DNA of 47,097 bases from Chloroflexi bacterium ADurb.Bin180 (lineage in GTDB: Bacteria > Chloroflexota > Anaerolineae > UBA2200): the NCBI GenBank assembly GCA_002070215.1, contig MWCV01000019.1, forward strand, positions 1 through 47,097. The letters are read 5' to 3'. Under the pieces are notes generated by a model. That model saw only the letters and a program-made list of their open reading frames with translations. It was not told the DNA's origin and made no database searches. The position numbers and the translations under genes were made by a program. Below are positions 1 through 6,290 of the stretch, piece by piece. Positions within the stretch are counted from its first letter, which is position 1, and the number at the start of each line of letters is the position of its first letter.

Positions 1-38
1 TAGCGCTCGTCAATGGTCATCTGTTCGTCTTCCGGCAT
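1..38 (-). CDS. Transposase, first 12 codons only (runs off left edge)
   Basis: The minus-strand ATG at 38-36 opens a frame reading MPEDEQMTIDER before the window ends. A second ATG at 20-18 would give the shorter start MTIDER. A GAGGGG stretch just upstream could be the ribosome-binding site. The peptide resembles the N-terminus of integrase-core transposases such as IS481-like or related elements, but twelve residues cannot settle the family. The repeats upstream fit a transposase gene close to an element end. Function is inferred mainly from context. Confidence 0.45.
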   Translation of the reverse strand, partial: MPEDEQMTIDER

Positions 39-112
39 GGTCCCCTCGGTGACATTATCATTTGAGTGAACCATACCATCCTAGTGACATTTTGGCTGAT
101 AGAATACGGACA
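1..112 (-). mobile_element. End of an insertion sequence (partial; integrase-type transposase family suspected)
   Basis: Read on the minus strand this stretch looks like the terminus of an insertion sequence. It begins TGTCCGTATTC at 112, carries the 8-bp direct repeat AATGTCAC twice (84-91 and 49-56), as expected of transposase-binding repeats, and then an ATG at 38 opening a protein that runs off the window. The start of that protein (MPEDEQMTIDER) resembles, from memory, integrase-core (rve/DDE) transposases. Only one end is visible, so the family and a target duplication cannot be confirmed. The border at 112 is inferred from the TG-type end and lies 1 bp from the -35 box at 114. Confidence 0.55.
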
Positions 113-113
113 C

Positions 114-142
114 TTGACAAGGCGGAAGCGATGAGGTAGAAT
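114..142 (+). promoter_or_regulatory. Sigma-70-type promoter of the aldehyde oxidoreductase cassette
   Basis: TTGACA (114-119) and TAGAAT (137-142) are separated by 17 bp, a near-consensus promoter. Transcription should begin near 149, giving a leader of about 205 nt before the oxidoreductase start. The -35 box lies 1 bp outside the inferred insertion-sequence end. Confidence 0.75.
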
Positions 143-148
143 CGCATT

Positions 149-353
149 AGGTAGCCTGCGCTCGTAGGCTTCCACCTCCGACCCATCGGGTTCCCCAAGC
201 GGGCCCGTGGGCGACAAGGTGCCGGGAGAGATCCTGGCGCCCGCCATGTTTGCAAAGGAGGCAATCGCCGTCATATTGGCGGCGATTGCCTCTTGTTTAT
301 TGCAGAGGCAGGGGAGCCTGTCGCAAGACATCTCGCTGAGGAGGAAAAGGGCA
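149..353 (+). promoter_or_regulatory. Long structured 5' leader of the tungstoenzyme operon; candidate riboswitch
   Basis: About 205 nt of transcribed, non-coding leader contain several complementary blocks: AGCCT/AGGCT (153-157 with 166-170), ACCC/GGGT (181-184 with 188-191), GGGCG/CGCCC (209-213 with 238-242) enclosing TGCCGG...CCTGGCG, and a 13-bp hairpin at 258-292. The gene downstream makes a pterin-cofactor tungsten or molybdenum enzyme. Moco/Tuco RNAs are a known leader class in front of such genes, so that class is the first hypothesis. I have not matched its consensus; the structure is seen, the ligand is inferred. The GTG-initiated reading frame through the leader from 207 looks like an artefact. 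Confidence 0.45.
258..300 (+). terminator. Terminator-like hairpin inside the leader (possible attenuator)
   Basis: A perfect 13-bp inverted repeat (258-270 with 280-292, 9-nt loop) is followed directly by TTGTTTATT. It lies 54 nt before the oxidoreductase ribosome-binding site, where a transcription attenuator would act. The U-tract is interrupted, so strength is uncertain. Confidence 0.55.
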
Positions 354-2117
354 ATGTGGATTCTGCGCGTTAACATGTCGGATCGCAGCTACCGGCTGGA
401 AGATGTGCCGGCGGACTACAAGCTGCTGGGCGGGCGCGGCCTGACGTCGACCATCGTGGCCAAGGAAGTGCCGCCGCTCTGCCACCCACTGGGTCCGAAC
501 AACAAGCTCGTTTTCGCCCCGGGAATGGTGACCGGCACTGCTGCAGCCACGTCAGCACGAGTCTCGGTCGGTGGCAAGAGCCCGCTCACGGGAGGCATTA
601 AGGAATCGAATGCTGGCAGCTCGTGGGCTCCCGCTGTGGCCAACCTGGGCATCAAGGCCATCGTAGTGGAAGGGCAGCCCAACGAAAAGGGCAAGTACTG
701 GCTGATCCACCTGACCTGGGACGCCAAAGCCGGCAAGCCCAAGGTAGAGTTCGAGCCAGCCGACCAGTATGTTGGCAAGGACCTGTTCGAAGTATTCCCC
801 AAGCTCTATGAGAAGTACGGCGCCAAGGCGCACATCGCAGCCCCGGGGGTAGCGGGGGAGTTTGGCTATGGGAACTCGGGCGTATGCTTCAATGATATGG
901 AAAAGAACCCGAACCGCTACTCCGGTCGAGGTGGCCTCGGTGCGGTGATGGCCAGCAAGGGCTTGAAGGCTATCGTTGTCGATGCCACTGGCGGCCCGGG
1001 CGTGACCATTGTCGACAAGGTGCTGTTTGATCAGGGCCGCAAAAAGCTGGCCGACGCATTGCGCTCGCACGCCATCACCAAGCCCAAGGGCGGCCTGAAT
1101 AGCTACGGCACGGCCATCCTGGTCAACATTCTGAACGAGGCAGGCGGCTTGCCGACGCGCAACTTTTCCGCCGGGCGGTTCGAGGGAGCGGCCAAGATCG
1201 CGGGAGAGGCCATCTTCGAGGGCAACAAGCAGCGTCTGGGCAAGGAACTCTACAACCACGCCTGCAGTCCCGGTTGTATCATCCAGTGCTCCAACACCTG
1301 GCACAAGGCCGACGGCACACCTCACGCTTCCTGTATTGAGTACGAGTCGGATTGGTCATTCGGTGCCAACTGCGGCATCGACTCGTTGGATGACATCGCC
1401 GAGCTGGTGCGTCTGAGCAACGCCTACGGGCTGGACACTATCGAGACAGGCACGACGATTGCCGTGGCCATGGCCGCTGGTGTGATCAAGTTCGGCGACG
1501 GTAAGGGCGCAATCAAGCTGTTACACGAGATGGGGAAGGGCACCCCGCTGGGCAGGATCCTGGGTGCCGGCACCGAGACCACGGGCCGGGTCTACGGGGT
1601 GACTCACGTGCCAGTGGTGAAAGGCCAGAGCATGCCGGCCTATGAGCCGCGCGCCGTGAAGGGTATTGGCATCACCTACGCCACCAGCACGATGGGCGCC
1701 GATCATACCTCCGGCTACACCATTGCTCCCGAAATCCTCAGCGTGGGCGGCAAGTCGGACCCACTGAGCCCGGAGGGCAAGGCCGCGCTGAGCCGCGCTT
1801 TCCAGGCCACGACGGCGTTCATCGACTCGAGCGGGCACTGCCTGTTTATTGCCTTTGCCATCCTGGACATTCCATCGGGGTTCGAAGGCATGGTCGAGGA
1901 AGCAAACGCGGTTCTTGGCGCCAAGTGGACTAGCGATGACGTGGTCAAGTTCGGCAGCAAGATCCTCAAGATCGAGCGCGCGTTCAATGAGGCTGCCGGC
2001 ATTGGCAAGCAGGCCGACCGGATGCCCGAGTTCATGAAGCTCGAGCCACTGCCACCACACAACCAGGTATTTGATGTGCCCGACAAGGCTCTCGATTCAG
2101 TCTACGGGGAACTCTAG
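354..2117 (+). CDS. aor: Aldehyde:ferredoxin oxidoreductase, tungsten-type (AOR family)
   Basis: This is a 587-residue protein of the AOR family, cytoplasmic tungsten- or molybdenum-pterin enzymes that oxidise aldehydes to carboxylic acids and pass electrons to ferredoxin. The N-terminal domain has the family's RGLTS and GPxNKLVFAPG stretches. Cysteines 304, 308 and 312 (spacing C-x3-C-x3-C) with C496 (DSSGHC) fit the four ligands of the 4Fe-4S cluster. The family more often has C-x2-C-x3-C, so the first spacing is slightly unusual. ATG 354 is chosen because AGGAGG sits about 9 nt upstream and the protein then begins as family members do; an in-frame GTG at 207 would translate the structured leader. 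The following radical SAM and MoaD-like genes look like its maturation partners. The aldehyde substrate cannot be told from sequence. Confidence 0.93.
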   Translation: MWILRVNMSDRSYRLEDVPADYKLLGGRGLTSTIVAKEVPPLCHPLGPNNKLVFAPGMVTGTAAATSARVSVGGKSPLTGGIKESNAGSSWAPAVANLGIKAIVVEGQPNEKGKYWLIHLTWDAKAGKPKVEFEPADQYVGKDLFEVFPKLYEKYGAKAHIAAPGVAGEFGYGNSGVCFNDMEKNPNRYSGRGGLGAVMASKGLKAIVVDATGGPGVTIVDKVLFDQGRKKLADALRSHAITKPKGGLNSYGTAILVNILNEAGGLPTRNFSAGRFEGAAKIAGEAIFEGNKQRLGKELYNHACSPGCIIQCSNTWHKADGTPHASCIEYESDWSFGANCGIDSLDDIAELVRLSNAYGLDTIETGTTIAVAMAAGVIKFGDGKGAIKLLHEMGKGTPLGRILGAGTETTGRVYGVTHVPVVKGQSMPAYEPRAVKGIGITYATSTMGADHTSGYTIAPEILSVGGKSDPLSPEGKAALSRAFQATTAFIDSSGHCLFIAFAILDIPSGFEGMVEEANAVLGAKWTSDDVVKFGSKILKIERAFNEAAGIGKQADRMPEFMKLEPLPPHNQVFDVPDKALDSVYGEL

Positions 2118-2163
2118 TAGCCACCGGGATAGCAGGCCGGGTACTGCCCAGTCACGCATAGAC

Positions 2164-2201
2164 AAGGGACCTCCGAGGTAGTGAGGCCTCGGAGGTCCTT
2201 T
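2164..2201 (+). terminator. Intrinsic terminator between the oxidoreductase and its maturase
   Basis: A perfect 12-bp stem (2167-2178 with 2187-2198, loop TAGTGAGG) is extended to 15 bp by AAG/CTT-type pairing and ends in TTT. The next start codon is only 25 nt away with no promoter between, so downstream genes probably depend on read-through. Confidence 0.75.
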
Positions 2202-2225
2202 GCCTAACCGGGGAGCAACTAACTG

Positions 2226-3413
2226 GTGTCGATAGCACGATTCAGAAAGAACGGGACGGTGGAGCTGCCAGAGGCGGTGCGTGCTTCGCCACGGCTGGCA
2301 GAGGCCGACGGCTTCTGGGTCGAAGAGCGCGACGGGGAGCTGCTGTTGCACCCTCGGGTGCGGGACATCAAAAAGCTCTACGTCGAACCGACCACGGGCT
2401 GCAACCTCACCTGCCGCACCTGTATCCGCAACGTTTGGTCTGACCCGGTCGGAGCGATGAGCGCCGGCACCTGGAACAACCTGCAGGAACAACTGGCGGA
2501 CCTGCCTCAGCTCAGCCGGGTGGTGTTCACTGGATTCGGCGAACCACTATCTCACCCCCGCATCCTGGAGATGGTCGCGGATGTTCGCGCCAGGGACATA
2601 GCGGTCAGCCTCGGCACGAACGGTCTGCTGCTCGATGCGGCGATGGCTCGCGACCTGGTTCGGCTCGGAGTGGATCGGCTCGTGGTCTCCGTCGACGGTG
2701 TGGATCCGGCGGTCTATGCCGACGTTCGCGGGGCACAACTGGAGCAGGTGCTGGACAACATCCGCCTCTTGAACGAAGCCAAGCGGCAATTAGACACGCT
2801 CATTCCGGCCCTGGGCATCGAGTTCGTGGTCCTCAGGAGCAACCTGCACGAGTTGCCACAACTGACCGGTCTGGCTTCTCGACTCTGTGCCGCCAGGGTC
2901 CTGGTCAGCAACGTGCTCTGTTATACGGCCGAGATGAAGGAACAGATGCTCTACGGCTATGATCCACAGCCGTCTCTCTTGGCAAGCGGCTGGCCAGTCA
3001 GGACTGGACCATGGGTGACCTGGGGCACAGTGGAGCTGCCCAGGATGCACTGGGGCGCCGAAAGACAGTGCAAGTTCGTCCACGATCACTCGACGGTCAT
3101 TGGCTGGGACGGAGCGGTGACTCCCTGCTACGCGCTTTCGCACAACTATGAGTATCTCGCGATTGACGGGGTGAAGAAATCCGTTGCCAGATACGCACTG
3201 GGAGACGTGAACCGACAGCGGCTTGAAGAGATCTGGATGTCCGAGGACTATGTCCGGTTCCGAAGTGAAGTGAGGGCTTTTCACTTTCCCTCCTGTCCCA
3301 ACTGCGACCTGCGCGAAACCTGTGACCTGCGGCAGCAGAACGAAGCATGTTGGGGCTGGAACCCGTCCTGCGCCGACTGTCTCTGGGCGCAGGACATTGT
3401 GAGGTGTCCGTAG
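2226..3413 (+). CDS. Radical SAM/SPASM protein, probable tungsten-cofactor oxidoreductase maturase
   Basis: This 395-residue protein has the radical SAM motif C59-x3-C63-x2-C66 (sequence CNLTCRTC), followed by a TIM-barrel core with a GFGEP loop. A Cys-rich SPASM-type C-terminus (CPNCDLRETC...CADC) should bind auxiliary iron-sulfur clusters. Proteins of this kind lie beside AOR genes and are thought to modify the enzyme or its cofactor. The first ~45 residues (RKNGTVELPEAVR...DGELLLHP) resemble an AbrB/SpoVT swapped-hairpin module. The start is GTG 2226 with GGGGAG about 10 nt upstream. The gene follows the terminator at 2164-2201 and precedes two MoaD-like genes. The assignment to AOR maturation rests on family resemblance and position; the chemistry is unknown. 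Confidence 0.85.
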   Translation: MSIARFRKNGTVELPEAVRASPRLAEADGFWVEERDGELLLHPRVRDIKKLYVEPTTGCNLTCRTCIRNVWSDPVGAMSAGTWNNLQEQLADLPQLSRVVFTGFGEPLSHPRILEMVADVRARDIAVSLGTNGLLLDAAMARDLVRLGVDRLVVSVDGVDPAVYADVRGAQLEQVLDNIRLLNEAKRQLDTLIPALGIEFVVLRSNLHELPQLTGLASRLCAARVLVSNVLCYTAEMKEQMLYGYDPQPSLLASGWPVRTGPWVTWGTVELPRMHWGAERQCKFVHDHSTVIGWDGAVTPCYALSHNYEYLAIDGVKKSVARYALGDVNRQRLEEIWMSEDYVRFRSEVRAFHFPSCPNCDLRETCDLRQQNEACWGWNPSCADCLWAQDIVRCP

Positions 3414-3455
3414 TGGCTGGCGTGCATCTCTTGGTCAGAGAGCAATGGAGTTGAG

Positions 3456-3695
3456 ATGCTGGTAAGCGTGAGATTGCACGCCGGACTGGTGGACCATGTA
3501 CGCGGCGCAAAGGCCGGTGAGACACTGCAGGTGCGAGTTCCACCCGGCTCGAAAGTGAGCGACCTGGCGAGGGCGCTTGGTGTGCCCGAGCAGGAAATCC
3601 GGACCACCTTTGTCAACGGGCGCGCCCGGGGGCCAGACTGGCCGCTCGAGCCTGGAGACGAGGTCGGCTTTTTTCCAGCGGTCGGAGGCGGATGA
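3456..3695 (+). CDS. MoaD/ThiS-family sulfur-carrier protein with Gly-Gly tail
   Basis: This 79-residue beta-grasp protein ends in VGGG, the C-terminal glycine tail that MoaD and ThiS proteins use for adenylation and thiocarboxylation by MoeB/ThiF-type enzymes. The DEVGFFPAVGGG ending is typical of MoaD. MoaD donates sulfur to the dithiolene of molybdopterin, the ligand of tungsten and molybdenum, which fits its place after the oxidoreductase and radical SAM genes. GGAG precedes ATG 3456. No MoaE, MoaA or MoeB partner is present in the window, so those would have to come from elsewhere in the genome. It might instead be a dedicated accessory subunit of the oxidoreductase. Confidence 0.85.
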   Translation: MLVSVRLHAGLVDHVRGAKAGETLQVRVPPGSKVSDLARALGVPEQEIRTTFVNGRARGPDWPLEPGDEVGFFPAVGGG

Positions 3696-4073
3696 ATGGC
3701 GCAGATGACAATCGACGTCTGGCTATACGGAGTTCTCTCCCGGTTCGGAGGAGAGGGGGCGGAGCCAAGTCACGCGCACCTGTCCGTCGCGTTGCCCGAG
3801 GGCAGCACGATGGGGGATCTGTTGGCCAGGATCGGCCTGCCGACGGAGGAGCGAGGAATCACCTTCATCAGCGCCCAGTTGAGCGCCATGCCGGGGCTTC
3901 AGCCAGATTTGGTCCACGTGCTGGTCGATGGCGACAGGGTGGGCCTGTTTGACCTGAAGAGCATGTGGCCATTCCAGTACCGGCATGGAGCAGCGATGAT
4001 CAAAGAGATGCAGCAGGCAGTGGCCGAGCGAGATGGCGGCCTGCACCATGACTATGAGGTAGACAACAAGTAG
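3696..4073 (+). CDS. Second MoaD/ThiS-like beta-grasp protein, lacking the terminal Gly-Gly
   Basis: The 125-residue product begins directly after the stop codon of the preceding MoaD gene (TGA 3693-3695, ATG 3696), so translation is probably coupled. Residues 4-85 read as a ubiquitin-like beta-grasp fold ending DGDRVGLFDLKSMWPF, where MoaD proteins would have DEVxFFPxxxGG. The glycine tail is replaced and a ~38-residue extension follows; an internal GG at 114-115 is not at the fold's end. It therefore probably cannot be adenylated as it stands and may be a structural or regulatory partner of the oxidoreductase. An alternative ATG at 3692 reads a shadow frame. The fold call is good; the role is inferred from neighbours. 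Confidence 0.75.
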   Translation: MAQMTIDVWLYGVLSRFGGEGAEPSHAHLSVALPEGSTMGDLLARIGLPTEERGITFISAQLSAMPGLQPDLVHVLVDGDRVGLFDLKSMWPFQYRHGAAMIKEMQQAVAERDGGLHHDYEVDNK

Positions 4074-4085
4074 CCGGGGCTCGAG

Positions 4086-4123
4086 CGACTCGCTGACCCC
4101 ATGAGGGTCACCGCGAGTCGTTA
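4086..4123 (+). terminator. Hairpin after the MoaD-like genes, probable terminator
   Basis: CGACTCGC (4086-4093) pairs with GCGAGTCG (4113-4120), with an inner stem TGACCC/GGGTCA (4094-4099 with 4105-4110) and a CC bulge. Only two T residues follow, so it may act with the second hairpin at 4156-4192. Confidence 0.5.
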
Positions 4124-4155
4124 GTGGAGGCAGGAGCCGTACCGGCATGGGCAAC

Positions 4156-4197
4156 CCAGCGCCCTCCGACCGATGAGGTCAGGGGGCGCTGGTGTTT
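4156..4197. terminator. Bidirectional terminator-like hairpin between convergent genes
   Basis: CCAGCGCCC (4156-4164) pairs with GGGCGCTGG (4184-4192), with an inner GACC/GGTC stem (4168-4171 with 4177-4180). It lies between the convergent MoaD-like gene and the channel gene and is followed on the plus strand by TGTTTC. It could serve both strands. Confidence 0.55.
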
Positions 4198-6083
4198 CAG
4201 GCGTCGGCGAGGATGATGATGTGGTCCGCCTCGGCAAAGGTGATCGGAGCTGACTTGACCGGGTTCAGATTCAGGCCCGAGTCAGTGCCCAGGTTGCTAC
4301 GAGCAGCTTTGCGGTAGCCCAGCGCTACCTCTCCCCGCGCCCGTGCCGCGTCGAGCACCGTGTAAAAGTCGACCGGCTGACCGAGCACGACATAATCGCC
4401 AGCGGGCCGCAGGTGGATCTCAGAACCCTCGGGGTTGAACAGGTCAGCAAACACCGCCGCGAGCGCCCGGTGCTCGGAGATCTGCGCCAGAGCGAGACTG
4501 ATGTACTGCTCGCTGACGATGAAATCGTCTGCTCTGGCCGAGGCAGCGAGTTCGCGGTTTCTGATGTCGAGAATCTCGGTGACAATGGAGAAGGTGTGCC
4601 CGGCCCTCTCCGCAAACTCGCGGAGATGCAGCAGCGTGACCAGCGTCTTGGCATCCGCTGCATGGCGGCTCAGCGAGTCGCAGTAGCACAAGACCGCCAC
4701 GTGATGGTAACTGGGAATGTCCAGGCCCTCGAGCGTCTCGCGGTCGGCGGTATTGCCCGAGCGAACACGCACCGTCAAGTTCACCAGAGCGCCACACTGG
4801 CGGCGGATGTCGGTCCTGGTGCGTGGCTGGTCCGAGACCACGCTGACCAGGGACCCCGGTGCGACGTAGTGGTCCAGCTCGTTGATAATGGACGCAGCGA
4901 GCCAGTTCCAGCCCAGGACGAGGATTCGCTCCGGTGGGCGAAAGCTGCGGGCTGAGCGAACGATCAGGTCCGACCGGATGTCCCACGACGTTCTTCCGGA
5001 GAGCTTGATGGTGCTGTCGTCCTCGGCAATGACGATGAGCGAGTCGCCGTCTCTCAACACCGTGTCCATGGGCGGCTTGAGCTCCGGCACGCCCCCTTTG
5101 GGCAAGACGCCGATCACGGTCGATGTGTCATAGGCCAGGAGCGTGTAAGCGAAGGTTCGACCAACCAACGTCGGCTCCTGGCGAAAGTAGATCTCGTCGC
5201 CGGCGAAATCGAGCAGCTCGCTGTACACCGCCGAGAGGCCCGGTTCGCGGCAGGCCTGAGCGGTCATTCTTGAAATGAGGTCGCCCGCCCAGACTACCTC
5301 CACCCGTCCTTCTCCGGCCAGCCGAGCGACATTGATATTCCATGGGCGCTTGATCTCGGCTACGATGTGGGCGTCCATCGGCTCATTCGCGGTGCAAAGC
5401 CTGATGGCAAGAAGAGCGCGGATGACCTCCGAGTCGGGATCGTCACCTTCGGGTGCGGGGATGATGATGGAGTGGGCTTGAACCAGGTTGGCCAAGTTCA
5501 GGTCAATGGGATTGCTCGGCACGCCGCGGCGGCACACGATTCGCGTCTTGATGCGGCCGTGCAAGGCCTGGCGGATCTCCTGATCCATCTCGGCCTTGTC
5601 CCGGTCGGCCAGAACAACCACGCAGGAGCGAGCCTCGCTGGCCATGGCGGTCATCAGCTCGCGGAGGATGATGATCACCTGCGGCGACCAGCCCAGAATC
5701 ACCGTGTGTCTCGATTCGATGACTCGGGAGCGTCCTTCGCGAAGATCGGCGATCTTTTTCCGCACCATCTCGGTCAGTGCCGCGATTAGTGTACCGGTGA
5801 TGAAGATGCCGCCAAAGGTGATCAGCAGCATCAGGATCAGGTAGACCCAGCCGGCTCCCTGGGAGCCAGGGATGGTCTTGCCAAGGGTGTGGAGGGTAAG
5901 CATCCATACCAGATCAATGAAACGGTGAACCGGGGATACTCCGAGGACAGACAGGAGCAGCGCAGATACAAGCACCAGCACCGCAGAGGCAACGGCGAGC
6001 CAGCCGATGAGCGGCAGAGTGCCGCGCGAGAGCGAGTTGTCAAAGGCATAGCGCATGCGGTCGAACAGTGTTGGCTTTTTCAT
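4197..6083 (-). CDS. CASTOR/POLLUX-like ion channel with paired RCK/TrkA-N domains
   Basis: This 628-residue membrane protein has an N-terminal hydrophobic helix (about residues 20-47), a pore-loop-like stretch ending KTIPGSQG and a second helix (VYLILMLLITFGGIFITG). Two Rossmann-like cytosolic regulators follow, with HTVILGW and RILVLGW as their nucleotide-fold openings. This is the layout of CASTOR/POLLUX channels and their bacterial relatives; ion selectivity is not evident and no TVGYG potassium filter is present. ATG 6083 is chosen over an in-frame start at 6215 because GGAGG lies 7 nt upstream and the promoter at 6163-6191 would fall inside the longer frame. It is divergent from trpD. 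Confidence 0.85.
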   Translation of the reverse strand: MKKPTLFDRMRYAFDNSLSRGTLPLIGWLAVASAVLVLVSALLLSVLGVSPVHRFIDLVWMLTLHTLGKTIPGSQGAGWVYLILMLLITFGGIFITGTLIAALTEMVRKKIADLREGRSRVIESRHTVILGWSPQVIIILRELMTAMASEARSCVVVLADRDKAEMDQEIRQALHGRIKTRIVCRRGVPSNPIDLNLANLVQAHSIIIPAPEGDDPDSEVIRALLAIRLCTANEPMDAHIVAEIKRPWNINVARLAGEGRVEVVWAGDLISRMTAQACREPGLSAVYSELLDFAGDEIYFRQEPTLVGRTFAYTLLAYDTSTVIGVLPKGGVPELKPPMDTVLRDGDSLIVIAEDDSTIKLSGRTSWDIRSDLIVRSARSFRPPERILVLGWNWLAASIINELDHYVAPGSLVSVVSDQPRTRTDIRRQCGALVNLTVRVRSGNTADRETLEGLDIPSYHHVAVLCYCDSLSRHAADAKTLVTLLHLREFAERAGHTFSIVTEILDIRNRELAASARADDFIVSEQYISLALAQISEHRALAAVFADLFNPEGSEIHLRPAGDYVVLGQPVDFYTVLDAARARGEVALGYRKAARSNLGTDSGLNLNPVKSAPITFAEADHIIILADA

Positions 6084-6124
6084 TGTGCCTCCAGCGTGCC
6101 GGTCAGAGAAGAGTGCAAGACGCA

Positions 6125-6142
6125 CTCGTTTCACGAAACGAG
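6125..6142. promoter_or_regulatory. Palindromic operator-like site in the channel gene leader
   Basis: CTCGTTTCACGAAACGAG is a perfect 8-bp inverted repeat around a 2-bp centre, placed about 15-32 nt downstream of the predicted start of the minus-strand channel transcript. The symmetry and position suit a dimeric repressor, though an RNA hairpin is also possible. Confidence 0.45.
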
Positions 6143-6162
6143 GACCGCGCTTCTGGGCGTAC

Positions 6163-6191
6163 ATTGTAGCAGGGCGACGGGCAGGCGTCAA
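6163..6191 (-). promoter_or_regulatory. Promoter of the CASTOR/POLLUX-like channel gene
   Basis: On the minus strand TTGACG (6191-6186) and TACAAT (6168-6163) are 17 bp apart. Transcription would begin near 6156, about 73 nt before the start codon. Confidence 0.7.
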
Positions 6192-6217
6192 CAAGGCTGA
6201 GCGGACAGCCCTCAAGG

Positions 6218-6246
6218 TTGACAGGCTCTCGCTGCGTGACTAGAAT
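6218..6246 (+). promoter_or_regulatory. Promoter of trpD
   Basis: TTGACA (6218-6223) and TAGAAT (6241-6246) with a 17-bp spacer repeat the hexamers seen at 114-142. It is back to back with the channel promoter and gives a leader of about 38 nt. Confidence 0.78.
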
Positions 6247-6290
6247 GGCTTGGCTGCAAGACCATCACCACGAGCATGTTGGGGGCAAGC

